Shown here piece after piece: positions 1-6,717 of a stretch of 22,867 nucleotides of DNA (the first letter of the stretch is position 1; each line of letters begins with the position of its first letter). Made by a program: the position numbers and the translations under genes. This stretch comes from Oscillospiraceae bacterium. Its GTDB lineage: Bacteria > Bacillota > Clostridia > Oscillospirales > Ruminococcaceae. The notes beneath the pieces are model-generated. The model saw nothing but the letters and a program-made list of their open reading frames with translations, did no database searches and was not told the DNA's origin. The stretch spans positions 1-22,867 of the forward strand of contig SVNB01000009.1 in the NCBI GenBank assembly GCA_015067125.1, written 5' to 3'.

Positions 1-66
1 TAGCAGATTTTTTTGCGGTGCAAGACCAAAAACGTACCAACACGAAAGGTGGACAAAGACAGCAGA

Positions 67-103
67 GGGTGATAAAATGGATTTATTAAGGGGTGATAAA
101 ATG
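67..103 (+). promoter_or_regulatory. Duplicated ribosome-binding site and start codon
   Basis: The 13-mer GGGTGATAAAATG occurs at 67-79 and again at 91-103, exactly 24 bases (8 codons) apart and in the same frame. Each copy supplies a G-rich Shine-Dalgarno stretch and an ATG, so the hydrolase has two equally good in-frame starts (77 and 101). This looks like a local duplication of the translation start. No sigma-A promoter is obvious in bases 1-66. Confidence 0.6.
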
Positions 104-904
104 TTTGGCGCAAAAAACCTGATGATAGATATAGGCGGAGGGAAAATTCCGGCAATAAAATTCGGCAAAGGCACAAAAAACCTGATTATTCTTCCGGGAT
201 TGGGCGACGGTCTTACCACCGTTAGGGGAAAGGCAATTCCCATGGCGCTTATGTATCGGGAATTTATGAAAGACTTTACTGTTTATATGATGAGCCGAAG
301 AGAACCGCTTCCGGAGGATTTTTCAACGAAGGATATGGCGGAGGATATCGCTATTTTTATGAAGCACATGGGAATAGAAAAAGCGAGCATTATCGGGGTT
401 TCTATGGGCGGAATGATTGCCCAGCATTTTGCGGCGGAATTTCCCGAAAAAACGGAAAAGCTTGTTCTTGTGGTAACGGCGCCGAAAACCAACGATATCA
501 TCACGGAAAACGTAAAAATCTGGGCAGAAATGGCGCGGCAGGGCAAGGGCGCAGAGCTTATGGAAAGCAACGTTAAAAATATGTATTCCGATGAATATTA
601 CAGAAAAAACCGCTGGCTTACGCCCGTTATGGGCAAAATTGCGGTGCCGAAAAACCCAAAAAGGTTTTTGAGCATGGCAAAAGCCTGTGCTGAGCACGAT
701 GCCGAAGCGGTGCTCGAAAAAATAAAAGCGCTGGTGCTCGTAATCGGCGGAACAAAAGACAGAACGGTTGGCGCGGCGGCTTCTTACGAACTGGCAGAAA
801 AAATACCCGGGGCAAGGCTTTTTATGTACGAAGGGTACCGCCATGCCCTTTACGAGGAAGCACCGGATTTTAACCAAAGGGTGCTGGATTTTTTAAACGA
901 ATAA
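77..904 (+). CDS. Alpha/beta-hydrolase fold protein
   Basis: Predicted cytoplasmic alpha/beta hydrolase of 275 aa (267 aa from the alternative ATG at 101). No signal peptide is visible. The nucleophile elbow GVSMGG places the catalytic Ser at residue 109. The acid is probably Asp228 in GGTKDR, and the His is His256 in GYRHAL near the C-terminus, so the triad is complete and correctly ordered. An oxyanion-hole segment LPGLGDG lies at 39-45. Residues about 140-205 form the usual helical cap insert. The length is normal for the family. The substrate cannot be read from the sequence; esterases, lactonases and peptidases share this fold. The gene ends in a bidirectional terminator facing the convergent acyltransferase gene. 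The true start is uncertain because the RBS/ATG is duplicated; 77 is given as the longer option. Confidence 0.88.
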   Translation: MDLLRGDKMFGAKNLMIDIGGGKIPAIKFGKGTKNLIILPGLGDGLTTVRGKAIPMALMYREFMKDFTVYMMSRREPLPEDFSTKDMAEDIAIFMKHMGIEKASIIGVSMGGMIAQHFAAEFPEKTEKLVLVVTAPKTNDIITENVKIWAEMARQGKGAELMESNVKNMYSDEYYRKNRWLTPVMGKIAVPKNPKRFLSMAKACAEHDAEAVLEKIKALVLVIGGTKDRTVGAAASYELAEKIPGARLFMYEGYRHALYEEAPDFNQRVLDFLNE

Positions 905-908
905 AAAA

Positions 909-937
909 CACCTGCGGCAAAACCGCAGGCGTTTTTT
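909..937. terminator. Bidirectional intrinsic terminator
   Basis: The hairpin CCTGCGG / CCGCAGG (911-917 and 923-929, loop CAAAA) is followed by a T-run on the plus strand (932-937) and by a T-run on the minus strand (complement of the A-run ending at 908). It lies between two convergent genes (stops at 904 and 942) and can terminate both. Confidence 0.85.
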
Positions 938-941
938 GTGA

Positions 942-1784
942 TTACAAACAGATTATTCCGCAGGCAAAGCCAAAAAGCTTTGGGTTTTCGGCCGCAAGGG
1001 CTTGCAAAAAGGTTTTGCAAAGGCGTTTTGAAGGTCTTTTGCAGGCCTTTTTAAAAAGATATTCAAAAGCCTGTTCGTTATCCTGCACCCGGCCGATAAT
1101 TTTAAAGTTTTTGGCAAATGCTTTGATTTTTGAGTTTTCCGGAAGGCGGTTTACCATATCCGGAAAAAGCAGCCAGCTGTAACAGATAAACGCTTTGAAT
1201 TTTTCGTTTGGAAAAAGCTTTTGAAAAAGAACAGAAGCATCATCAAAAGAGGATTTTACCGCTTTGGCGCTTAAATCCGCACCGCAAGGTATATGGCAGT
1301 TTATTACAGAAGCGCCGGCAGGAAGCTTTGTCTTTTGTTCAGAAGAAAAAGTCATATATGGCTCGCCTAAAAATTCATCGTCCAGATACAGCATATTAAA
1401 CGCCTGGAACTGGATAGCACCGATTTTGAATATTTTTAAATTCATAATGTGCCTAAACCATATAACGTCATCTTTGCTTATGCCGGTTTTTCCGGTTTTT
1501 TCTTTATAAAGATTTGCACGCAAAGTAACGTCCCGAAAAGTTTCGGCTATTACTTTTTCCGGAACGCCCATGGCGGCATATTCGTCATACTTTTCGCATA
1601 AAAGAAGTATTACAGCGGAAAGGCGGGTAACAGGCATTTTTTTGCAGAGAGGAAAATCCGGTGCTTCGCCGCAATAGGCGGTTTTGGTGGCGGATTTTAC
1701 GCTGTTTTTTAAAATCGCGGATCTGACCGCGGATTCGGTATCTTCCGGAAGAGAGAGGATATCGAATATTTTGTTCTGGTTCAT
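942..1784 (-). CDS. GNAT-like acyltransferase domain protein (DUF5596 type)
   Basis: 280-aa soluble protein recognised as a member of the acyltransferase-domain family that pairs an N-acyltransferase N-terminal domain with a GNAT-like C-terminal domain (DUF5596). The family-typical stretches are IGAIQFQAF (about 121-129), the INCHIPCGADLS segment (about 161-172), SSFDDASVLFQKLFP (about 178-192), and CYSWLLFPDM followed by LPENSKIKAFAKNF (about 201-228). The acyl donor and acceptor are unknown. The start is an ATG with AAAGGATG upstream. It has its own strong promoter at 1919-1947 and a leader of about 125 nt that contains a possible leader peptide and two hairpins, so translation-level control is plausible. 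The C-terminal about 40 residues are Lys/Arg/Cys rich and less typical of the family. The assignment rests on remembered family motifs; no search was run. Confidence 0.72.
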   Translation of the reverse strand: MNQNKIFDILSLPEDTESAVRSAILKNSVKSATKTAYCGEAPDFPLCKKMPVTRLSAVILLLCEKYDEYAAMGVPEKVIAETFRDVTLRANLYKEKTGKTGISKDDVIWFRHIMNLKIFKIGAIQFQAFNMLYLDDEFLGEPYMTFSSEQKTKLPAGASVINCHIPCGADLSAKAVKSSFDDASVLFQKLFPNEKFKAFICYSWLLFPDMVNRLPENSKIKAFAKNFKIIGRVQDNEQAFEYLFKKACKRPSKRLCKTFLQALAAENPKLFGFACGIICL

Positions 1785-1792
1785 TTAATCAT

Positions 1793-1845
1793 CCTTTTCA
1801 TTTGATTTTGCGCGGGCGCAAAATCTTCCGAAAAGGTTACGGAAG
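1793..1845 (-). promoter_or_regulatory. Leader hairpins before the acyltransferase gene
   Basis: In the mRNA (minus strand) there are two adjacent stem-loops. The first is CTTCCG / CGGAAG, with a loop containing CCTTTTC. The second is a 10-bp stem GATTTTGCGC / GCGCAAAATC. The CCTTTTC loop (complement of 1830-1836) is perfectly complementary to GAAAAGG (complement of 1793-1799) in the acyltransferase ribosome-binding site. An alternative fold could therefore hide that RBS. The pairing is seen directly; the regulatory role is inferred. Confidence 0.4.
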
Positions 1846-1887
1846 ACAGCGCCCTTCGTTGGTTTTAATCTTTTTGATGTTTTTCAT
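1837..1887 (-). CDS. Possible leader peptide of the acyltransferase mRNA
   Basis: A 16-codon ORF, MKNIKKIKTNEGRCLP, lies about 25 nt downstream of the predicted transcription start. It has a good Shine-Dalgarno (AAGGGGG, complement of 1895-1901) 7 nt before its ATG. Its TAA stop sits just after the first arm of a hairpin (CTTCCG / CGGAAG, 1825-1845). A second hairpin (1804-1825) follows, and then the acyltransferase RBS. This order (promoter, short ORF, hairpins, RBS, gene) is typical of translational attenuators. The peptide is not one I recognise, and it could be a chance ORF. Confidence 0.4.
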   Translation of the reverse strand: MKNIKKIKTNEGRCLP

Positions 1888-1918
1888 AGAAAAGCCCCCT
1901 TCGCATTATATTTTTTAT

Positions 1919-1947
1919 ATTATATAGCGGCCATATCCAAAAGTCAA
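1919..1947 (-). promoter_or_regulatory. Sigma-A promoter of the acyltransferase gene
   Basis: On the minus strand a TTGACT -35 box (1947-1942) is separated by exactly 17 bp from a consensus TATAAT -10 box (1924-1919). Transcription would begin near 1912, giving a leader of about 125 nt. Confidence 0.8.
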
Positions 1948-2001
1948 CGAATAAACACCGGCCTGCGTTTTTTATACTTTTAAAGTAATTTTCTCCGCCG
2001 C

Positions 2002-2030
2002 TTTACACAAAGGCGGTTTTGTGATAAAAT
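2002..2030 (+). promoter_or_regulatory. Sigma-A promoter of the MATE transporter gene
   Basis: TTTACA (2002-2007), a 17-bp spacer and TAAAAT (2025-2030). The predicted start, near 2037, is only a few bases before the leader hairpin at 2042. The CCGCC at 1996-2000 and GGCGG at 2012-2016 form a small inverted repeat around the -35 box, which could be an operator. Confidence 0.65.
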
Positions 2031-2041
2031 AACTTTATTAA

Positions 2042-2065
2042 AGAGCCTTGCGGCTCTGTTTTTTT
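2042..2065 (+). terminator. Terminator-like hairpin in the MATE leader
   Basis: AGAGCC / GGCTCT (6-bp stem, TTGC loop) is followed by G and seven T (2059-2065). It lies between the predicted promoter and the MATE start codon, with the RBS AAGGAAG (2071-2077) just after it. It has the form of an intrinsic terminator. So close to the transcription start it may instead be an attenuator or a 5' stabilising stem. Confidence 0.5.
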
Positions 2066-2082
2066 GCAAAAAGGAAGATACT

Positions 2083-3474
2083 ATGGTTAACACAAAAACA
2101 GAAATTTTCGAAAGTATGCCAATACCAAAGGCGGTGCTTAAGCTTTCGCTTCCGGCAATGCTTTCTTCGCTTGTAATGATAGTTTATAACCTGGCGGATA
2201 CTTTTTTTGTAGGAATGCTGGGCGATCCGGTGCAGAATTCCGCGGTTACTCTTGCGGCGCCCCTTTTGCTGGCTTTTAACGCGGTAAACAACCTTTTCGG
2301 CGTGGGAAGTTCCAGCATGATGAGCCGTGCTTTGGGAAAACAGGATTATGATACGGTAAAGAAAAGTTCCGCTTTCGGTTTTTGGTGCGCGGTTTTTTGC
2401 GGCGTGCTTTTTTCGGTTTTAACAGGGATTTTCAATACTCCGCTGCTCAATCTTCTTGGAGCGGACGAAGTGACCTTTGCCGCCACAAAGGAATATGTTT
2501 TCTATACTTCCGTATGCGGCGCGGTGCCGGCAATCACTTCTATGGTTACGGCTTATCTTTTTCGCGCGGAAGGCTCGGCTGTTCATGCCAGCGTGGGGCT
2601 TACCGGCGGCTGTGTGCTGAACATAATTCTGGATCCGTTTTTTATACTTTCTAAAGAAACCATTCCTTTTGGCCTTGGAATGGGCGCCGCCGGCGCCGGT
2701 TTTGCAACTCTTTTGGCAAACTGCGCCGCCTGCATATATTTTTTGGCGGTGCTTTTTATAAAACGAAAAAAGACCTTTGTTTCTGTGGATATCCGCAGTC
2801 TGCGGTTTGAAAAATCCGTTGTTTCCGGCGTTTGCGGAGTAGGCGTTCCGGCCTGCATACAAAACCTGCTTAACGTTGCAAGCATAACGCTTTTTAATAA
2901 CTTTACTGCCGCTTCCGGAGAAATTGCGGTTGCGGCCATGGGCATTGCCCAAAAAGTAAACCAGATTCCTTTTTACGTCGCCCTTGGAATTTCTCAGGGA
3001 ATAATGCCGCTTATCGGCTATAACTATGCCTGCGGAAATATAAAACGAATGAAAAAGGCTTTGCTTTTTACCATGAACACCACGGTGGCTTTTCTTGCAG
3101 TGGTTACGGTTGGATATTTTATATTTGCGGAAAACATAGTATCGCTTTTTATGAAGAATACAGAGATCGCCGTGCTTGGCGGCGTGTTTCTGCGCGGGTT
3201 TTCTCTTGCAATGGTGTTTCTTGCGGTGGATTTTATCGGCGTGGGCGTATATCAGTCCTGCGGAATGGGAAAACTTTCGCTTTTCTTTGCGCTGGCAAGA
3301 AAAATCATTCTGGAAATTCCGTTTATCGTAATTCTTTACAATGCTTTTGGCGTAAATGGTCTTCCGTATTCCCAGTTCTGTGCGGAGCTTATTCTTTCCG
3401 CGGCAGCGGTTATTGTGCTTGTGCGGCTTTTTAAAAAGCTGGAACGAAAAAACGCGGATATTATGGGAATATAA
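2083..3474 (+). CDS. MATE-family multidrug/Na+ efflux transporter
   Basis: 463-aa integral membrane protein of the MatE family (NorM/DinF-like), which exports cationic drugs or metabolites in exchange for Na+ or H+. The N-terminus KAVLKLSLPAMLSSLVMIVY, the NLADTFFVG stretch (about 36-44), and the SSSMMSRALGKQDYDTVKK loop are family hallmarks. The second half repeats the plan (LNVASITLFNNF, then GISQGIMPLIGYNYACGN), consistent with two six-helix bundles. About 12 hydrophobic segments are visible and the length is normal. The start ATG has RBS AAGGAAG. It is transcribed alone, with its own promoter, a leader hairpin and a strong terminator. The substrate is not predictable. The short, Lys-rich C-terminus (about 452-463) is cytoplasmic. 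Confidence 0.93.
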   Translation: MVNTKTEIFESMPIPKAVLKLSLPAMLSSLVMIVYNLADTFFVGMLGDPVQNSAVTLAAPLLLAFNAVNNLFGVGSSSMMSRALGKQDYDTVKKSSAFGFWCAVFCGVLFSVLTGIFNTPLLNLLGADEVTFAATKEYVFYTSVCGAVPAITSMVTAYLFRAEGSAVHASVGLTGGCVLNIILDPFFILSKETIPFGLGMGAAGAGFATLLANCAACIYFLAVLFIKRKKTFVSVDIRSLRFEKSVVSGVCGVGVPACIQNLLNVASITLFNNFTAASGEIAVAAMGIAQKVNQIPFYVALGISQGIMPLIGYNYACGNIKRMKKALLFTMNTTVAFLAVVTVGYFIFAENIVSLFMKNTEIAVLGGVFLRGFSLAMVFLAVDFIGVGVYQSCGMGKLSLFFALARKIILEIPFIVILYNAFGVNGLPYSQFCAELILSAAAVIVLVRLFKKLERKNADIMGI

Positions 3475-3496
3475 AACAGAAAAAGAGTCCTTTTCG

Positions 3497-3535
3497 GGAG
3501 TACTTCTTAAAGAAGTGCTCCTTTTTCTTTTTTTT
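3497..3535 (+). terminator. Intrinsic terminator of the MATE gene
   Basis: GGAGTACTTC (3497-3506) pairs with GAAGTGCTCC (3512-3521, one G-T pair) and is followed by a T-rich run to 3535. It starts 22 bases after the stop codon. Confidence 0.88.
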
Positions 3536-3620
3536 GGATAATGCAAATTTAACCGGGACGAAAAGGTAAAATAAAAACCTTTGCGAATCCAAAGCGGCGA
3601 CGGTCGTATTAAAAACGGCA

Positions 3621-3832
3621 GGGGAATTCTTTTATAAAAGCACGATGCCTTTGGCAGAAAGGTTGTAGGGGCGGCCCTGCGTGGCCGCCCGAAATCAAAA
3701 AAACAATCCCTCCGTCATCGCCGCTATGCGGCGAACCCACCTCCCTTTACACAAGGAAGGCTGCCCTTCGGGTTGCCTGTTATCTCTCCTCCGTCTGCTT
3801 CGCAGACACCTCCTCCTCCGAGGAGGTGGAAA
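3621..3832. repeat. Repeat island 1 (F, A, B and C modules)
   Basis: This gap lies between the convergent MATE and XRE genes. Read on the minus strand the order is as follows. A C-like module (3784-3832) has stem GTCTGC / GCAGAC. A B module (3705-3783) has outer stem CCTTCC / GGGAGG, inner stem TCGCCGC / GCGGCGA and tail TGACGGAGGGATT. An A module (3665-3690) has GGGCGGCC / GGCCGCCC arms. An F module (TTTTATAAAAGAATTCCCC) covers 3639-3621. Related copies occur in five other gaps in this window. No coding potential was seen here. Bases 3541-3620 show nothing recognisable. Confidence 0.75.
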
Positions 3833-3891
3833 CATTGGCGGAGCGGGCGGATGATATATGTCCCTGTATTTTAATTCGCGGATTTCGGGAC

Positions 3892-3927
3892 AAAAAAGCA
3901 GAGGCACTTCCTTACGAAATGCCTCTG
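3892..3927 (-). terminator. Intrinsic terminator of the XRE regulator gene
   Basis: On the minus strand CAGAGGCATTTC pairs with GAAGTGCCTCTG (3927-3899, loop GTAAG) and is followed by C and six T (complement of 3892-3897). The hairpin is 26/29 identical to the rmuC terminator at 12841-12869 when both are read in the direction of their gene. Confidence 0.82.
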
Positions 3928-3961
3928 TTAGATGACGTTTTTTTATTTAATATGGAATTTT

Positions 3962-4489
3962 TTAATCTTCGCTTAACTTATATGCGTTGTTATCCACATA
4001 GATGCACATTTTATTATAAAAATAAATATAAAGTCCAAAGCCAAAAAGAAAATCAAAAAGGATAACCGCGTTGCCCAAAAGGATTCCGTCGAAAATAACA
4101 AAGCCGAAAAGGTTATAGCAAATTGTGGACCATAAAAAGCCAAAGACAAAAACTGCGGCAAAAACAATACCCCAGAATATAAACCAGCCTGCGTTTTCTT
4201 TCTTCCAGTTACGGCGCCAGAATTCCGCGCGTTCTTTTGGGGTAAAGGGGTCCGGCCGGGCGGCAGGCTTTTGGGCGTTTTTTGCTTCTCCGTCCAGCAG
4301 TTCTTCTATAGAAACAGAAAATTCCTTTGCCAAAAGGCGCAAAGTTTCTATATCCGGCATATAGTTGCCGTTTTCCCAGCGGGAAACGGTTTTGTTGGAA
4401 ACTCCAACAAGCTTTCCAAGCTCTTCCTGGGTATAGCCTTTTGATTTGCGAAGTTCGGATATGTATCTTCCGGTTTTTATCTGGTCCAT
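3962..4489 (-). CDS. XRE-family transcriptional regulator with membrane anchor
   Basis: 175-aa protein with an N-terminal Cro/CI-type helix-turn-helix (residues about 6-62). Its recognition part is YTQEELGKLVGVSNKTVSRWENG, which spans residues 19-41. A charged linker (about 65-100) follows, and then two strongly hydrophobic segments (about 102-122 and 128-158). The layout suggests a DNA-binding domain tethered to the cytoplasmic membrane, a common plan in Clostridia, possibly sensing membrane stress. The start ATG is preceded by AAGGCGGTGA. Four heptad repeats (4513-4540) lie just upstream and could be its own operator. The downstream gene across the gap is a divergent DUF2804 gene, so a regulatory link is possible but unproven. 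It has its own terminator. Confidence 0.9.
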   Translation of the reverse strand: MDQIKTGRYISELRKSKGYTQEELGKLVGVSNKTVSRWENGNYMPDIETLRLLAKEFSVSIEELLDGEAKNAQKPAARPDPFTPKERAEFWRRNWKKENAGWFIFWGIVFAAVFVFGFLWSTICYNLFGFVIFDGILLGNAVILFDFLFGFGLYIYFYNKMCIYVDNNAYKLSED

Positions 4490-4512
4490 AAATTCACCGC
4501 CTTATTTAAATT

Positions 4513-4540
4513 GATAGCTGAAAATTGAAAGTTGAAAGCT
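4513..4540. repeat. Four degenerate heptad repeats upstream of the XRE gene
   Basis: The consecutive 7-mers GATAGCT, GAAAATT, GAAAGTT and GAAAGCT occupy 4513-4540, 24 bases upstream of the XRE start codon at 4489. One-turn-spaced heptads can be operator sites or a simple-sequence expansion. Confidence 0.5.
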
Positions 4541-4552
4541 AATTTTAAATTC

Positions 4553-4784
4553 CACCGTAGGGGCGGCCCTATGTGGCCGCCCGCTCGGCCTTCCCAGAGG
4601 GGAAGGGGGACCGCCGCTTGCGGCGGTTGATGAGGGATAACCAAGAACACGGAGGGCAGCCTCCGTTTCGGCAAGGAATCCGAATTGCCCACCGTAGGGA
4701 ACGACGGTTCCTGCAGAAAGCCATTTCGGGCGGCCACGCAGGGCCGCCCCTACAAACACATCAGGATTTTACAAAAGAATCCCC
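4553..4784. repeat. Repeat island 2 (A, B, D, A and F modules)
   Basis: This gap lies between the divergent XRE and DUF2804 genes. The order is: an A module on plus (4557-4582); a B module (4589-4638) with outer stem CCTTCCC / GGGAAGG, inner stem ACCGCCG / CGGCGGT and tail TGATGAGGGAT; a shortened D-type module (4687-4720, CCACCGTAGGGAACG followed by a fused ACGGTTCC); an A module on minus (4728-4753); and an F module (4765-4784, ending AAAAGAATCCCC). No gene is seen. Confidence 0.75.
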
Positions 4785-4859
4785 GGCCTTTTACAGCACT
4801 ATTTTATCACAACCTGCAAAGAATGTCTTCCCCACAAAAAGCGAATCTGCGCAAAAGAC

Positions 4860-4888
4860 TTTATTTTTTCATAATTTGCGGATATAAT
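4860..4888 (+). promoter_or_regulatory. Putative promoter of the DUF2804 gene
   Basis: A consensus TATAAT (4883-4888) lies 39 bases before the start codon at 4928. The -35 at 17 bp spacing is only TTTATT (4860-4865), so the match is one-sided. Confidence 0.5.
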
Positions 4889-4927
4889 GAGGTCAAAGAT
4901 ACTTTTTAAACCGAAAGGAGCTATTTT

Positions 4928-5971
4928 ATGCAGCACGAAATTTTAAAAAAGCAGAAACTTCTTGATAAAAACGGAAACATTGCCGAACCGGGCTTTGCAA
5001 AAAAGCTTCTTTGGGAATATAACCGGGCGGATATAAAAGCACCAAAGTGGCGTATTAAAGAATGGGATTATTATTACATCGGCAACCAAAATTACGGCCT
5101 TTGCCTTACCATTGCGGATGCGGGATTTGTGGCAAGCCATTCCGTTTCTCTGCTTGGATTCGGCGAAAAGCCTTTTCAGTATAACGGTTCCGAAATGGGC
5201 GCACTGCCCCTTGGCAAGGTTGGTATGCCAAAAACTTCGGAATTTGGGGACATTTCCGTAAACCAGGGCAATCTTTTTATGGAATTTAAAAACGATGGCG
5301 TTATCCGTGTTCTGCGCGGAAAATATAAAAACTATTGCAAAACCGGCAAGGATCTTGTTTTTGACGTAAAGCTTACGCAGTTCCCGGAAGAGAGCATGGT
5401 TATCGCAACACCTTTTGATAAGGATAAACATTTTTATTATAACCAAAAAATAAATTGCATGGAAGCCGAAGGATATTGCGAATTTGACGGCGTGCGCTAT
5501 GATTTTAACCGCGAAAACGGTTCTATGGCAACGCTGGATTGGGGACGCGGCGTTTGGACCTATGATAACACTTGGCTTTGGGGCAGCGGCCAGATGTACC
5601 TTGAAAACGGCGACCGCTTTGGCTTTAATATAGGCTATGGGTTCGGAAATACCTCCGCCGCCTCCGAAAATATGCTTTTTTATAACGGCACCAGCCACAA
5701 GCTGGAAGACGTTATCTTCCATATTCCCCAAAACGAAAAAGGCGAATACCTTTATATGCAGCCATGGAATTTTACCAGCAGCGACGGCAGATTCGAAATG
5801 ACCTTTAAACCGGTCATCGACCGCGATCCGCCGGCCGATTTTGGCATAATCGCAATGCTTCCGCATCAGGTATTCGGAAAAATAAGCGGCAGGGCCGTTC
5901 TTGATGACGGCACCGTTATCGAAATCACTGATAAAATGGTCTTTGCAGAGCGCGTTCATAACAAGTGGTAA
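4928..5971 (+). CDS. DUF2804 family protein
   Basis: 347-aa soluble protein recognised as DUF2804, a family of unknown function. Typical elements are the N-terminal Q-x-x-LLDxxGNxxxPGFAxK-like opening and WRIKEWDYYYIGN (about 41-53). Further elements are ESMVIATPFD followed by FYYNQKINCM (about 155-179) and the Trp/Gly-rich DWGRGVWTYDNTWLWGSG (about 204-221). The content is beta-rich and aromatic, suggesting a beta-sandwich or lipocalin-like fold, but that is inference. There is no signal peptide or membrane segment. The length is normal. The start ATG has AAAGGAG 7 nt upstream. There is no U-tailed terminator after the stop; the mRNA would run into repeat island 3. A function cannot be given. 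Confidence 0.85.
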   Translation: MQHEILKKQKLLDKNGNIAEPGFAKKLLWEYNRADIKAPKWRIKEWDYYYIGNQNYGLCLTIADAGFVASHSVSLLGFGEKPFQYNGSEMGALPLGKVGMPKTSEFGDISVNQGNLFMEFKNDGVIRVLRGKYKNYCKTGKDLVFDVKLTQFPEESMVIATPFDKDKHFYYNQKINCMEAEGYCEFDGVRYDFNRENGSMATLDWGRGVWTYDNTWLWGSGQMYLENGDRFGFNIGYGFGNTSAASENMLFYNGTSHKLEDVIFHIPQNEKGEYLYMQPWNFTSSDGRFEMTFKPVIDRDPPADFGIIAMLPHQVFGKISGRAVLDDGTVIEITDKMVFAERVHNKW

Positions 5972-5984
5972 AACAAACACCCCG

Positions 5985-6340
5985 GAGTGCAGCCTTCCTT
6001 CAGGCAAGAGGACCAAATCGTTCACCGTAGGGAACGCTGTCCTCAGCGTTCCGAAAAACAAGGCAACCCGAAGGGCAACTTCCATTTCGACAAGGAAGCC
6101 GAATTGCCCACCGTAGGGAACGCTGTCCTCAGCGTTCCGAAAAAACGGACCGTCGGGGACGACGGTCCCTACAGAAAGCCTACCTTGTGTAAAAAAGGCA
6201 AAATCGCTCACCGCAGGGAACGCTGTCCTCAGCGTTCCGAAAAACAAGGCAACCCGGCGGGAAGCCTTCCCAGAGGGGAAGGGGGACCGCCGCTTGCGGC
6301 GGTGAAAGAGGGATAACCAAGAACCCGGAGGGTGAGAAAT
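5985..6340 (+). repeat. Repeat island 3 (three D modules and a B module)
   Basis: Three copies of the D hairpin GGAACGCTG / CAGCGTTCC (TCCT loop) lie at 6031-6052, 6117-6138 and 6217-6238. Each is preceded by CACCGTAGG or CACCGCAGG and followed by GAAAAA. After the second copy comes a different hairpin, GGACCGTC / GACGGTCC (6147-6168). A B module (6265-6314) has inner stem ACCGCCG / CGGCGGT. The hairpins are not followed by T-runs, so they do not look like terminators. Segment 6091-6178 recurs without change at 7706-7793. Reading frames through this stretch are repeat-derived and not genes. Confidence 0.78.
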
Positions 6341-6418
6341 CTCGTTACATTAAGTTCAACAGGCGTTTTTTAAAAACACGGCGCAAAACTGCTGCATTTT
6401 TTACCGCAAAAGTTACTT

Positions 6419-6424
6419 TATAGT
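6419..6424 (+). promoter_or_regulatory. Possible -10 box of the small membrane protein operon
   Basis: TATAGT lies 27 bases before the first start codon at 6451, downstream of repeat island 3. No good -35 element is found at 16-18 bp. Bases 6341-6418 hold nothing else recognisable. Confidence 0.3.
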
Positions 6425-6450
6425 TAAAGAGCACGAAAGGAGAACTTGCT

Positions 6451-6714
6451 ATGCACGGAATAGGCGTACTTATTTTGTTCGGCATTATCGGAGTGATTTT
6501 TGTCGGGCTGGGCTTTTTAATACAGGTTTCGGTAAATAAAATTCAAAAGAACAAATGGGCAAAATTTGTGCCGGCGGTCTGCCTTTTGGCTTTGCTTGTT
6601 TTTATAACGATAAGGCCGGTTTTGTTTTTTTATAATATGTTTGCGGGTTTTACCCTTATAGGAACGATAATCGGACTTGTTCTTTATTACAGAAACAGCA
6701 GAAAGGAGAACTGA
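6451..6714 (+). CDS. Small membrane protein 1 of a four-gene operon
   Basis: 87-aa hydrophobic protein of unknown function. Three predicted membrane segments lie at about 4-28, 38-60 and 62-80, with basic residues at 29-37 (NKIQKNKWAK) and a charged tail (YRNSRKEN). It is the most divergent member of the quartet but keeps the shared pattern: Gly-Phe in the first helix, a short charged link ending in K-F-V-P, a second helix, and a third helix with Ile/Gly/Thr. The RBS AAAGGAG precedes the ATG. It opens an operon of four equal-sized genes with gaps of a few bases. No family is recognised; a small transport subunit or a toxin-like or phage-holin-like role cannot be distinguished from sequence. 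Confidence 0.75.
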   Translation: MHGIGVLILFGIIGVIFVGLGFLIQVSVNKIQKNKWAKFVPAVCLLALLVFITIRPVLFFYNMFAGFTLIGTIIGLVLYYRNSRKEN

Positions 6715-6717
6715 AAT

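Noticed and set aside
6031..6238. D hairpins as intrinsic terminators of the DUF2804 gene
   Set aside because: The hairpins are followed by GAAAAA on plus and CTACGGTG on minus, not by a T-run.
4943..6247. A 434-codon minus-strand frame covering the DUF2804 gene and repeat island 3
   Set aside because: It is antisense to DUF2804 and its first part is translated from repeated D modules. It has no start signal.
5987..6316. Plus-strand frames within the repeat islands that give repeated Pro/Arg/Val-rich peptides
   Set aside because: The repeated peptides come from the DNA repeats. The frames differ between copies and have no ribosome-binding site.
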